DNA of 64,000 bases from CAVSRC01 sp963743015 (GTDB lineage: Bacteria > Pseudomonadota > Alphaproteobacteria > Rhizobiales > Kaistiaceae), in assembly GCA_963743015.1 (NCBI GenBank), contig CAVUOD010000010.1:1-64000 (forward strand), in the 5' to 3' direction. Made by a program: the position numbers and the translations under genes. Positions 1-8,783 of this stretch are shown one piece after another; position 1 is the first letter of the stretch; every line of letters begins with the position of its first letter. The notes under the pieces were generated by a model that made no database searches, had not been told where the DNA came from, and saw nothing but the letters and a program-made list of their open reading frames with translations.

Positions 1-150
1 GTGTCCGGTCGCGGCATTTTCTGGAGGAGCTCCGGCCTGTTAGTGCTCTGGCTCGGCCGAATTTGTGAGAACAACTCTCCAATTGGCACCATGTTGCCGA
101 AACCATCACCGACCGGCGACACGCCGGCCACGGCCCGACAGGGCGTTCGA

Positions 151-679
151 TCAAGCGTCTGGGCGCAGCCGGTCTAGCATAGCCTCAACAATCACCCGCG
201 GTGCCCGATACTCGGCCAAAGCCACCACCGCGTCATCGTCGGCGAATGCGGCGACGGCCGCTCGCACCTCGGGTTCGTCCGACAGCAAGTCGCCCTCGCC
301 ACCGCTTCCAATCATGACTCCACGAAGGAAGAGAACCGGGCTCGACGACGCTGAGGCCTTCGAACCGCCACCGAGCGGCTCACGGACAGGCTCTTCGCCG
401 AGAGGAGCGGGGCACGAGCAACCCCGTCAGCATCGTGCCTGCCCGAAGCTGCGACCCGTGCCACGGCTTCACGGAAGACGGGTCGCACGTGAGCGATCAT
501 CCCCTCGGCCTCGTCCGCCCGCTGGCGAGCGCGGCGATGACCTCGGACACGGTCTCGTCCTCGGCGATGAAGCCCGAGGCGCGGGCCGGTACTCCTGCTA
601 CATCGCAGGCGGCGAATATTTCCAGCGCCCCCTCGCGTACTTCGGCGATGACGCGCCTGCGAATGGCCGCCTCGGTCGC
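151..679 (-). pseudogene. Degraded phage-like gene fragments
   Basis: On the minus strand a frame open from 679 ends in TGA at 499-497. Its tail (EIFAACDVAGVPARASGFIA, then EDETVSEVIAALAS) resembles the C-terminal linker of phage head-maturation (ClpP/S49-like) proteases, by memory of the family only. The next frame starts with ATG at 500 in an ATGA overlap, as in phage gene blocks, but loses frame near 380-312. A second protein-like stretch (SDEPEVRAAVAAFADDDAVV, then ALAEYRAPRVIVEAMLDRL) stops at 151-153. I cannot name the second gene. The fragment abuts a DUF1214 relic of opposite strand, so a junction lies near 665-680. Confidence 0.3.
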
Positions 680-945
680 TTACGGTCTATGACGTGTCTA
701 CGCTCGGCCTGATCGACAACGGAAAACAGATCGCCGACCGCTCGTCACGCCAACGCGATCTAGTGAAGAATGCAGACGGCTCGGTAGACCTTTGCGTTGG
801 CCCAAAAGCGTCGGCAGGATTCGAGAAGAATTGGATTCCCAGCGTGGTAGGCAAGGCGTGGCTCCGTTACTTCCGCCTCTACGGCCCCACGGAAGCGCAC
901 TTCAACAGGACGTGGGTGCTGCCGGATTTCGAGAAGGTAAGGTAG
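664..945 (+). pseudogene. C-terminal relic of a DUF1254/DUF1214 protein
   Basis: The plus-strand frame reads SLTVYD, IDNGKQ.ADRSSRQ, NADGSVDL..GPKA, EKNWIP, then YFRLYGPTEAHFNRTWVLPD and EKV before a TAG stop. These are the conserved blocks at the C-terminus of the DUF1214 domain of proteins annotated as DUF1254 domain-containing (usually over 400 residues). Only about the last 90 residues remain and no N-terminal part is visible upstream, where minus-strand phage-like sequence begins. It is therefore a truncated relic. The family has no firmly assigned function. Confidence 0.7.
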
Positions 946-948
946 CCG

Positions 949-1644
949 CAAAAGGGTACGATGGCCTGATCGCCACCCTCTAGACTAGAGCTGAACCCAT
1001 CGACGGCAAGCGAGCCGATATACCGCACGCCAGCTTTGGGGGAGCCCGGTACGATTTATGAACAAACGGCTGTTCCCAGCGGAGCACCACCGCAATCCGC
1101 GTCAAGCATCGGATGGACCTCCGGGTCCACGGGCGCGACGTCACGTTCTCGGGCCGAACCGTCACGCCGGCACGCCCATTGAAGCGTGACATCCCGGCAA
1201 AACGGGTTCAAAGCGGAAAATCCTGCAAAAGCCGGTTGTCGACCTTAAAAACGTGACAAGTGTCACGGCCTGTCACGCTCCGCCACGGTGTCACGCTCCG
1301 GAAATCCGCGTCTCACGTCGAGAAAACCTTACGCACGAAAGTAGTGTTTTCCCGAAATAGGTCTAACGTCTTGCCGGGACAGGCGAAATTTGTCCTCGCG
1401 GCGCCCGCTATTTCCCTAAGATACCATTACTATCTGTCGCGGCCTCCGTTGACGGCGGGGCCGAAACGGTCGAAAACCTCGTGTGCGGCGCACTCATGCG
1501 CTTCTTTTATTCCTCCCCTTCAGTCTTCCAGCTTCTTCTTCTTCCTCCTCAAGGGGAGGGGGGAGGGCCTAAGCCCTCTCCCCGTCCCCGATTGAGAAGG
1601 GAACGCGGAACGGAGGATGGGAACGGACATCGAGGAGGCGTCAT
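949..1644. other. Non-coding stretch before the phage tail gene
   Basis: No convincing gene in either strand. The segment holds the TGTCACG repeat cluster listed separately at 1252-1300 and, at about 1540-1600, a C/G-rich inverted repeat (GGGGAGGGGGGAGGGC against GCCCTCTCCCC) of the kind also seen at 54.6-54.8 kb. A GAGGAGG Shine-Dalgarno-like sequence sits just before the GTG at 1645. Confidence 0.5.
1252..1300. promoter_or_regulatory. TGTCACG repeat cluster, operator-like
   Basis: CGTGACA (1252-1258) and TGTCACG (1261-1267) form an inverted repeat with a 2-bp gap. TGTCACGCTCCG then occurs twice as a direct repeat at 1271-1282 and 1289-1300. Four copies of the same heptamer in 49 bp ahead of a phage gene block look like a repressor or activator binding cluster. 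No binding protein is identified in the window. Confidence 0.4.
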
Positions 1645-2179
1645 GTGAGTGGGATTATCATCCGTGACCTCGACCAGACCCGGGTCAAGTTCGAGGCAAC
1701 GGTCACCCGGGTCGGCGCCGGCGACGCCATCAAGGCGTTCTCCCGGGCGATCAACCACGAAGGCCGCAAGGCCTTCACCCTCGTTAAGCGGACGCTCCGG
1801 CAACAGACGTCGATCCCCCGGCCGATGATCACCGAGGCGACCCGCTTGAAGTCCTCGACCACGAAGAACCTCCGGGCCGTCATCGAGGGGCGAGGCCGAG
1901 CGATCCCCTCCGCCTCTTCAAGCCGGTGCGGTTCACCTACGGCGTCCGCGCCAAGGTGTGGGGCACAGCGGAACGCTTCCCCCATGCGTTCATCGTGGCG
2001 AAGTACGGCGGTGACGTCTTCCACCGGAAGGGCGAGGCCCGCTTTCCAATCGAAGGATGTACGGCCCGAGCGTCCCGAAGGAGATGGTCAAGGACGCAAC
2101 CCTCGAAGCCTTCGAGCAGTCCGGCAACGACGTCGCAACCCGGGCCATGCACGAGCTATCGCGCATCCTCAAGGTCTGA
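1645..2179 (+). pseudogene. Phage minor tail protein Z-like gene, two frameshifts
   Basis: The GTG at 1645 follows a GAGGAGG sequence. The first frame (FEATVTRVGAGDAIKAFSRA.. through IEGRGRAIP) continues after a lost base near 1895 as RLFKPVRFTYGVRAKVWG..HAFIVAKYGGDVFHRKG..PIE, and after a second lost base near 2055 as MYGPSVPKEMVKDA..AFEQ..TRAMHELSRILKV, stopping at 2177-2179. This order matches the prophage minor tail protein Z family (Pfam GPZ), including the R.GR..P, FKPR-like and YGP..P blocks. Repaired length is about 178 residues. Both lesions are -1 changes in short C or A runs, so this is a dead gene or a sequencing artefact. Confidence 0.7.
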
Positions 2180-2539
2180 ACCGCCAAGCCATGCAACCCG
2201 AAGCGACCCGTCCGGGGGCAGGGGGGCCGTCCGCCTGCGGTCGCCCTGCCCCGCCGTGGCCTCGTACGGGCTCGCCTGACGCTCGGCCCTCCCGGGCCGG
2301 ATCTGGCCCCCATCCACCCGCCTCGTGCCTGCCCTGCCTCGCGGTCCGAGGCAGGCGAGCGGGTCAAGCAGAAGCTGCCCCCCTCAAGGGACCGTCTGTC
2401 GGCGAGCGGCGACTGCGGGCGACGCGGCCCCCGGGCTTTCGCGTTTTTTTCGGTCCAATTTTCCGGTTTTGAGTTGGAGCCGGCGAGCTATCTGGGGACC
2501 GGCCGTCTGGCGACGCTCATCAATGAGGAGCGAACCCCC
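2180..2539. other. No recognisable gene
   Basis: Between the tail Z relic and the ParB-like gene I see no frame with protein-like conservation on either strand. Given the state of the surroundings it may hold further decayed phage sequence. A GAGGAG motif at about 2526-2531 precedes the TTG used for the next gene. Confidence 0.4.
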
Positions 2540-3386
2540 TTGTCCGATGCCCCGTCAGTCACCGTTGACCTCCGTCCGGTCAGCGACCTTGTCCCCCTAC
2601 GAGCGCAACGCGCGGAAGCACTCCGCCGCCTCTGTCCGGCAACTCGTCTCCGTCATCGACAATGTCGGATGGACGTCTCCGATCCTTGCCGATGAGGACG
2701 GGATCGTCGCCGGCCACAAGCGCCGGCTTGCCGCGCTCGCGATCTACGGGGAAGGGCGCCGCATCCACCTTCCCAACAGGGTCCGAACTCCCGGAGGGGA
2801 TGGTCCCGGTCATCGACTGCACCGGCTGGTCCGAGGCGCAGCGCCGCGCCTGTCCTTCGCGGACAACCAGACGACGCTTTCGAGCGAGTGGGACGCGGCG
2901 GTCCTCAAGCTCGAACTGTCGTGGTTGGAAGGGTCCGGCGAGGTCGATATGGGCCTGACCGGCTTCGACGGACAGGCGCTTGCCAAGGCGCTCGGCGTCG
3001 GCGGCGGGACGGAAGGCGCCCACGAGGGCGAGCAAGCCTACACCCGGAAGATCAAGGCGCCGATCTACGGCCCGAAGGGCGACGCGCCGGCACCGGCCGA
3101 ACTCTACGACGACGAGAAGACGCGGGCGCTGGTGGATCGAGATCGACGCGGCGGACCTCCCGGAGGACGTCGCGGCCTTCCTCCGCATGGCGGCGCAGCG
3201 GCATACGGTCTTCCACTTCCGGAGGATCGCCGACTTCTACGCCAGTGCGGACGCGGGGACGCAACGCCTGATGGAGCGGTCGGCGCTGGTGATCATCGAC
3301 TTCGGGGCGGCGATCGAGAACGGCTTCGTGAAGCTCACGAAGACGAGCTGGGGATCATCGCGGCGAAAGAGGCGGCGGGACTATGA
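2540..3386 (+). pseudogene. Phage ParB-like DNA-modification protein, multiple frameshifts
   Basis: Pieces in three frames assemble one protein. The N-terminus is a ParB/sulfiredoxin-like domain: VTVDLRPVSDLVPYERNARK, VRQLVSVIDNVGWTSPILAD, EDGIVAGHKRRLAAL, VPVIDCTGWSEAQRRA and FADNQTTLSSEWD. The C-terminal part, PIYGPKGD..AELYDDEKTRAL..EIDAADLPEDVAAFLRMAAQ, RHTVFHFRRIADFYA, ERSALVIIDFGAAIENGFVKLT, is a segment often seen in phage ParB-domain proteins. At least four indels are needed (near 2600, 2750, 2845, 3130 and 3335). No methyltransferase domain follows. The last codons overlap the start of the next gene (ATGA at 3383). Confidence 0.65.
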
Positions 3387-4347
3387 CCGACAAAATCGTC
3401 TTCATCAAAAGCGGGACCACTTGGCGGGTCCCGGACGACTTCTCGAACGTCAACAGGCTCATCGCAATCGGCGGCGGCGGTGGGGGTGGTGTTGCCTTTT
3501 ACGAGCGCCCCGGCGGCGGCGGCGGGGCCTGCTGGAAACCGACAACCTCGACCTGCCCGGGTCCGACGTTTACGTCAACATCGGGGCGGGAGGGGCGGGC
3601 GTTACAGACGCGCCCGCCGAAGATGGCGGCGACACTTGGCTGAACAAGACTTCCAATACCCCCCCGACCTCGACTGCTGACGGCGTCCTCGCCAAGGGCG
3701 GCCGTGGCTTCTGGCTCAACGGAACTGAGGGCGGCTTCGGCTACATAAACATCCTCGGCGGACAAGCGGCTGAAGGCGTCGGCGACATCAAACACTCCGG
3801 CGGCACCGCGCTGATAGGAAGCGGCACCGCCGGGCCGGGGAACGGTGGGGGCGGTGCTGCCGGTCCGAACGGGGATGGGGGGGACGGAACCAATATCACG
3901 AACACCGCCGGTGGCGGGGGCGGTGGCGGTGGTGCAAACGGCGGCTCAAGCGCTAGTGTCCCGCCCTCTACCAGCAGCGTCCCGGCGGAAACAATCGTCT
4001 CGGCTCCGGAGGAGGCGTCCCTCCCGGCGGTGACGGGACGAACGGCGGCGGCGGTGCCGGCGGCGACAACGCGGGGGTACACCCGAATGGCGGCGACGGG
4101 GGCATGGAGGCGCTGTGGACCCAGACGAGCAACAATGAGGGTGAGGGGGTTCCGGCGGCGGTGCCGGCGGCCCCGGGACTGTCGACAACGTCGTCGCTGA
4201 TCCGCGCCATTGTACGGCGGCGGCGGCTCCGGCGGCCACAACGGGAAAAATACGAGTTGGCCGGGCGGCGACGGAGCGCAGGGCATCCTTGCCATCTACA
4301 CGCCCGCCGTCTCCTCGGCGAAGGGCAACTTCTTCGCCCTGATGTGA
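3383..4347 (+). pseudogene. Glycine-rich phage tail/fibre-like protein, frameshifted
   Basis: The start MTDKIVFIKSGTTWRVPDDF and the long Gly-rich middle (GGGGG blocks, YVNIGAGGAG, GGDGT) are typical of glycine-rich phage tail-tip or fibre proteins, whose N-terminus forms a beta structure before Gly repeats. The frame shifts near 3535, 3985, 4155 and 4215. The C-terminus GDGAQGILAIYTPAV..FFALM, ending in TGA at 4345-4347, is in yet another frame. Repaired length is about 320 residues. It overlaps the ParB-like gene by 4 bp and is followed by an intrinsic terminator. Confidence 0.6.
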
Positions 4348-4368
4348 TCCTCCCATAGACCGCACCTC

Positions 4369-4406
4369 GCCCCGTCCGGCTCCCACCGGGCGGGGCTTTC
4401 TTTTTG
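4369..4406 (+). terminator. Intrinsic terminator after the tail protein
   Basis: GCCCCGTCCGG (4369-4379) pairs with CCGGGCGGGGC (4386-4396) and is followed by TTTCTTTTTG. It closes the glycine-rich tail gene. Its stem is almost identical to that of the terminator at 4781-4816. Confidence 0.8.
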
Positions 4407-4422
4407 TCTGAAGGAAACGACC

Positions 4423-4775
4423 GTGAAGCGTCTCGCTCTCGCGGCGGCCCTCCTTGTTGCCGTCGCTTCCCCGCCCTCGCTCAATCCTGCCGCGCCTCGT
4501 ACTACGGCGGCGGGAACACCTGGACCCGGAACCGCCAGCGGCGAACGGTTCCGGCCCGCGGCCCTGACGGGCGGGGTTGACGCACCGCACCCTTCCGTTC
4601 GACACCCGCGTCCGGGTCCGCTACCGCGGCAGGAGGAGGTGTCGTCGTCCGGATCAACGATGCGGCCCGGTGGTGTCGAACCGGCGCTGTCATGACCTGT
4701 CACGCAGCGCCGCGGGACGGCTGGGAGCTGATCCGGCCGGGCCACGCCAGCGTAGACATTGACGTCCTGAAGTGA
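4423..4775 (+). pseudogene. RlpA-like (DPBB) exported protein, frameshifted
   Basis: The start has a clear signal peptide (MKRLALAAALLVAVAS). Pieces in three frames follow: CRASYYGGG, TASGERF.P.A, THRTLPFDTRVRVRYRGR, VVRINDRGPVVSNR, DLSRSAAGRLG, then PGHASVDIDVLK and TGA at 4773-4775. This is the double-psi beta-barrel order of septal-ring lytic transglycosylase RlpA, here in the short phage-borne form of about 115 residues, where it may help lysis or wall penetration. At least three indels break it. It lies between two intrinsic terminators, so it was probably a separate transcription unit. Confidence 0.65.
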
Positions 4776-4780
4776 AGAAG

Positions 4781-4816
4781 GCCCCCGTCCGGTTCGACCG
4801 GGCGGGGGCCTTTTTT
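4781..4816 (+). terminator. Intrinsic terminator after the RlpA-like gene
   Basis: GCCCCCGTCCGG (4781-4792) and CCGGGCGGGGGC (4798-4809) form a 12-bp stem with a 5-nt loop, followed by a run of six T. It starts 5 bp after the TGA of the RlpA-like relic. Confidence 0.85.
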
Positions 4817-5008
4817 GCGTTTTGAGGGGGGCGACGATCCACCGGGGGATTAGGCCGCAAAACGGCCGTAACTATGGGGGGGGAAGTGGAAAAACGGACC
4901 TCCGCTACCAACGCCACCCCCAAGGTATCCCCGGCCGGCTGGCTGTAGCGTGACGCCGGGTTTTGCACTTTTTGACACCCGGTTCTGCAGCGACGAGAAT
5001 TTGAAAAC

Positions 5009-5035
5009 GGGGCCTCATGGGGGCTTCGAGGCCCC
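5009..5035. repeat. Inverted repeat GGGGCCTC/GAGGCCCC
   Basis: Perfect 8-bp arms at 5009-5016 and 5028-5035, followed by TTTAGGGG. It lies between the phage remnants and caxA and could be a weak terminator or part of an old integration boundary. No tRNA is recognisable beside it. Confidence 0.4.
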
Positions 5036-5225
5036 TTTAGGGGATTGGTAAGCGCGATTCGCTGTCAATTCGAGGTCTTGTTGAGGTGATCGGTTGTCGC
5101 CGGTCGGAATTCAATGCCGGATAGGCCACCATTGAAAATCACCTAGTGTGCGCGCACATCTTGTCGATCCGTTCTCCGGAGCGCGGCCGATCGACGAGAG
5201 GTCGGGCGCCCCCTAGGGTGTCTGA

Positions 5226-6149
5226 ATGCTGCTCGATATCGGGTTGCTCCTTGCCGGCCTGTGCCTGCTTTTTCTTGGCGGTGAGGCTCTGGTGCGTGGC
5301 GCGGTTTCGCTCGCGAATCGGCTCGAGCTGCCGCCTTTGGTGATTGGCCTCACCGTTGTTGGCTTTGGCACGTCGATGCCCGAACTCGTGGTGTCCTTGC
5401 AAGCCGCATGGGACGATCACGCCGATATCGCCGTCGGCAACGTCGTCGGTTCGAATATGGCAAACATCCTATTGATTCTGGGTCTTTCGGCTGCCATCGC
5501 GCCACTGGCCGTCCGTATGTCCGGGATCGCCCGCGATATCGCCATGATGATGGCTGCAGCTCTCGTCATGCTTAGCCTTGGCTTGGTCGGCCGGATAGGG
5601 TCGTTCGCCGGGTTGGCGATGGTTGCGGTGCTCGGCGTCTACATCGGCTACGCCACAATAGCGGGGCGCAAAGAAAACCACCGTGATCCTCAATTATCCG
5701 TGCGGTTGCCGGCCTTGAAAGAGGCAGTTGCATTGCTTGGTGGGATCGCCGCGCTGATCGCCGGCGCGCATTTGCTCGTCGTTTCTTCTGTATCGATTGC
5801 CCTTGCCTTTGGCGTTTCCGAGGCGGTGATCGGTCTCACCATCGTCGCCGTGGGCACAAGCCTCCCGGAACTGGCGACGTCGGTCGTTGCGGCCTACCGC
5901 CGCCATAGCGAGGTTGCGGTCGGCAACGTAGTTGGCTCCAACATCTTCAACATCCTGGGAATTCTTGGTCTAACCGCGATCGTCAAGCCGGTGCAGGTCT
6001 CGCCCGAGTTGGCCACGTTTGATGTCCCGGTCATGGTGGCCGTATCCGCAGTGCTTGCCGTCGTAGTTCTCACGGTCGGTCGTTTAGGCCGCCCCGTGGC
6101 TGCGCTCTTTCTGATGGGCTATGCGGTCTATGTATCGGCCCTTTTCTAG
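5226..6149 (+). CDS. CaxA/YrbG-type Na+/Ca2+ exchanger
   Basis: Inner-membrane cation antiporter of the Ca2+:cation antiporter superfamily, exchanging Ca2+ for Na+ (and possibly K+). The 307-residue length fits the bacterial YrbG group. The two inverted alpha-repeats are plain: GFGTSMPELVVS with GNVVGSNMANILLILG near residues 45-90, and AVGTSLPELATSVVAAYRR with GNVVGSNIFNILGILG near 210-245. These carry the ion-binding acidic residues. About ten hydrophobic segments fill the rest. The ATG is chosen because the conserved first helix starts directly after it. The gene is intact although both flanks hold decayed phage DNA. Confidence 0.9.
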   Translation: MLLDIGLLLAGLCLLFLGGEALVRGAVSLANRLELPPLVIGLTVVGFGTSMPELVVSLQAAWDDHADIAVGNVVGSNMANILLILGLSAAIAPLAVRMSGIARDIAMMMAAALVMLSLGLVGRIGSFAGLAMVAVLGVYIGYATIAGRKENHRDPQLSVRLPALKEAVALLGGIAALIAGAHLLVVSSVSIALAFGVSEAVIGLTIVAVGTSLPELATSVVAAYRRHSEVAVGNVVGSNIFNILGILGLTAIVKPVQVSPELATFDVPVMVAVSAVLAVVVLTVGRLGRPVAALFLMGYAVYVSALF

Positions 6150-6308
6150 TGGCGAGTGGCCCACCAAAAGTGGCGTGCCACGCTTCGGGCAAATCCAAAG
6201 TGGTTTGCGCCCGGAAGCCCGACTACAATGCCGCTTGTGCCCAAAGGGCCGTGCTCAACGGCACTGGGCCAATGGTGGCTTGATCTACTGGCGCCCGTTC
6301 GTCGACGC

Positions 6309-6698
6309 ATGACACCATCGGTTGCCACAATCTTGCGCTTCCGCCTGGCGCGCGTCGCGGCCCTGCTGGCTGTTGTTGCCTTCGGCGTCCAGGGTGCCCT
6401 TCAAAGCTCTTACGTCGTCGGGCCACCACCGACCTCCGCCCCGGTGGAAGCGACAGTCACCGCCACCGACCTCGGGCCCGCCTACACAATTCTGCGGGCG
6501 GCGCCGGCCGAGATTGCCAATCCCTCCGCACAGCAAAAGCGGCCACCGGTCATTACAAAGGCCGCGGGACCACCCTCGGCCCCTGCGTTCGCCGTGTCAT
6601 CGGCACCTGATCGTCGAGTCGATTGCGCGGCCCCGCGGCGTCCGAGCTTGCTGCAATATCCGGTCTATGCAGCGCGGGGACCGCCTTTCCTCTCCTGA
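6309..6698 (+). CDS. Small hypothetical exported protein
   Basis: A 129-residue frame starting MTPSVATILRFRLARVAALL has one hydrophobic N-terminal segment like a signal peptide or anchor, followed by a Pro/Ala-rich region and a basic C-terminus. I recognise no family. The same frame is open back to an ATG at 6156, but that part has no protein-like character; neither start has a good Shine-Dalgarno sequence. It could be a chance ORF in GC-rich DNA. Confidence 0.3.
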   Translation: MTPSVATILRFRLARVAALLAVVAFGVQGALQSSYVVGPPPTSAPVEATVTATDLGPAYTILRAAPAEIANPSAQQKRPPVITKAAGPPSAPAFAVSSAPDRRVDCAAPRRPSLLQYPVYAARGPPFLS

Positions 6699-6806
6699 GC
6701 CAATGCCGTGGGCAAGCCTGCGGCACCAGTCAACAGAGCGCCTGCAAGGAACGTGACCGGTTAATGCTGGCCGTACCTACGAGGCGCGTGATCTCAGGAG
6801 AAAGTC

Positions 6807-6959
6807 GTGACTGATAGAGAATTGCGGCCTGGCGATACCGCTTCGCCGAAGCCGGCGGACGATCAATTCACTCGAATAGAGAGGGTTGTCCGCTGGGTGT
6901 TCTGGATCGCGATGGCCGGCGCGGCAGTATGGGTCTTCGCGAGCCTGCTGATCCACTAG
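6807..6959 (+). CDS. Small single-pass membrane protein (50 aa)
   Basis: A GTG preceded by AGGAG at 6796-6800 opens a 50-residue frame. The N-terminal half is charged and Pro-rich; the C-terminal half (VVRWVFWIAMAGAAVWVFAS, then LLIH) is a clear membrane segment ending at the stop. The start site and hydropathy look like a real small protein. No family is recognised. It sits alone between the exported hypothetical protein and the Dam fragment. Confidence 0.5.
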   Translation: MTDRELRPGDTASPKPADDQFTRIERVVRWVFWIAMAGAAVWVFASLLIH

Positions 6960-7040
6960 TAGGCAGACATAGGAAGTGCGGACGGCCGCGTCGCGGCCGC
7001 CCGCCTCAGCTCCGGGCATGGCCTCCGAATAACAGATCGG

Positions 7041-7420
7041 TTATCCCGAGATGATCAGCTCCTTGGCGGCTGTGCTGCCGCGGTCGCTGATCGTGTAGGT
7101 GAGCGAGACCGGCGCCCGCTTGAAGCCCGAGAAGGTCTCCCGGACCTCCGGCAGGTCGTTGATCGACAGGATGAAGCGCCCCTTGAGCCGGCGCAGCCGC
7201 TTGGCGAGAGCCGCGAAGTCGGCCCGGCTGAAGACGCCTTTGCCGTAGTCGGTCTCCCCGTTCCAGTAGGGCGGGTCGAGGTAGAAGAGCATGCCCTTGC
7301 GGTCCCAGCGGTCGATGAACTCGGCCCAGCCCAGGCACTCGATGATGACGCCGGCCATCCGCTCGTGGACCTCCTCCAGGAGCGGGCGCCAGGCGCGTCA
7401 GATTGAAGCGGGCGCCGCCG
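7041..7420 (-). pseudogene. C-terminal fragment of a Dam-type DNA adenine methylase
   Basis: The minus frame carries FIDRWDRKGMLFYLDPPYW, then GETDYGK, F..LAKRLRRLKGRFILSIND and VSLTYTISDRG. DPPY is the catalytic motif IV of class D12 N6-adenine methyltransferases, and the phrase RFNLTRLAP upstream, in another frame, also belongs to the family. The N-terminal SAM-binding FxGxG part is absent: the sequence runs out near 7420, just before the ROK gene. It is a truncated, frameshifted gene, probably from the same phage source as 1-5 kb. Confidence 0.75.
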
Positions 7421-7474
7421 ACCTTGGCGACGCCGCAGACCGGAGCGGGTGCGGCGGGAGCAACGGATCGGCGC

Positions 7475-8657
7475 TCAAGCAAACGGATTTAGTTGCTGAT
7501 ATTGCGGGTTGAGGCGCGAGAGGAGGGGAAGGACTGCCGCGCCGCGTGACACAGCGTCCCGGCCGAGCTCGGCCTTGATCAGGCGCGGAATCTCCCGGTT
7601 GTGGCCGCCGACCGAGGGATAGAGCGGCTGCACGCCTTCGACCAATGCATCGATCAGCCATTCCGGCGCATTGCCGCCCAGCATGATCGTCTGGGGGTCG
7701 AAGAGGTTCTCGATCGTATTGAGACCGATGCGCAAGGGCTCGATTCCGGCTTCGATCCAGGGCGCGATGGCAGGGTGTCGGGCATCAAACCGCTCTTCGA
7801 AGGCCTCCAGCAACTCGACCTCAATTCCCAGGGCGGCGAGATGGCGCATGGCCGAATCGACCGACACGTAAGTCTCGAGGCAGCCGCTCTTTCCACAGAT
7901 GCAGGCATGGCCGCCCGGAATCACCGTCGTATGGCCGAACTCGCCGGCATTGCCGCTGGCGCCACCGAACGCAGCACCGTTGATCATCACGCCGCTGCCC
8001 AGGCCCATGCCGATATAGACATAGACGAAGTTGACGAAGTGGCGGGAGATCTCGCCGAAACGCCACTCCGCCGTCACCGCGCACTGGCCGTCATTGGCGA
8101 GCGAGACGCTGAGGCCCGTCGCTTCCTGCAGCAGTCGTCGCAGTTCGACGCCGTCCCAGCCGGGAAGCCGCGGCGGGCTCAGTCCGGCGACCGCGAACGG
8201 TCCCGGGCGTCGCCAGCCCGATCCCCAGAAGGCGGTCGCGCGGGATGCCGGTGGCATCGAGCAGTTTCGTCGCCGTGTGCGCAATGTCATCGGCGGCGCG
8301 CTGCGGCGTGAGGCCCTCGAGGGCGTGGTCGTCGCGGGCGAGCACCTCGCCGGTGAGGTCGATCGCCACCGAGGCGACCCGACCGAAGTCCACGTGGAAG
8401 CCGAGGGCATAGGCGCCACTCGGATTGATCACGATCGGCGTGGGCGGTTTGCCGACCCTGCGGCCGCGGGATTTCTCCTCGCGGACGAATTCCATCTTCA
8501 GCAATTCGTCGACTAGTTCGGAGGTCGCCTGCTTGGATAGACCGGTGACATCGGCGATCCCGGAGCGGGAGATCGGACCGTGAATCCGGACCGCCTCGAA
8601 CACGACCCAGATGTTGATCAGCTTGGTTTTGACGCTGTTTGTTGCACTTAATATCAT
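7475..8657 (-). pseudogene. ROK-family sugar-responsive regulator, one frameshift
   Basis: An N-terminal winged helix (residues 1-80, SRSGIADVTGLSKQATSELV) is followed by a ROK sugar-kinase-like domain with GLATPG, LANDGQCAVTAEW, YIGMGLGSGVMI and the zinc motif GH..C.CGKSGCLE. NagC/XylR-type members repress a divergent sugar operon until the sugar binds. Reading needs a frame change near 8201, where the sequence has one extra base inside GLATPG-PFAVAGLSPP; about 394 residues result after repair. The otherwise good conservation suggests a recent lesion or a sequencing error. It is divergent from the ABC transporter genes, its probable target. Confidence 0.75.
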
Positions 8658-8693
8658 GAAAAGACTGGTATTTTCTTCGTGTTGAATTAGTAA

Positions 8694-8720
8694 GTCAGAC
8701 TGACGGAAAAATTATTGACA
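8694..8720. promoter_or_regulatory. Divergent promoter/operator region of ROK and ABC genes
   Basis: The 126 bp between the ROK start (8657) and the binding-protein start (8784) is AT-rich compared with its surroundings. It contains the palindrome GTCAGACTGAC (8694-8704) and a perfect TTGACA -35 hexamer (8715-8720) facing the ABC operon. ROK repressors often bind palindromes between divergent genes, so this palindrome is a plausible operator. A -10 box is not obvious. Confidence 0.4.
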
Positions 8721-8783
8721 TCGCATTTGTGACTGGTCAACGTGTTCTTGAGCTCAATGACGAGCCAGCAGGGAGACAAGTCG

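Noticed and set aside
3383..4347. PE-PGRS-like or collagen-like surface protein
   Set aside because: The N-terminus and the phage neighbours fit a phage tail protein better, and the GC bias suggests no mycobacterial origin.
4985..5045. Possible tRNA or att site near the prophage edge
   Set aside because: Only a GC hairpin is present; no cloverleaf arms or TTC-loop sequence could be assembled.
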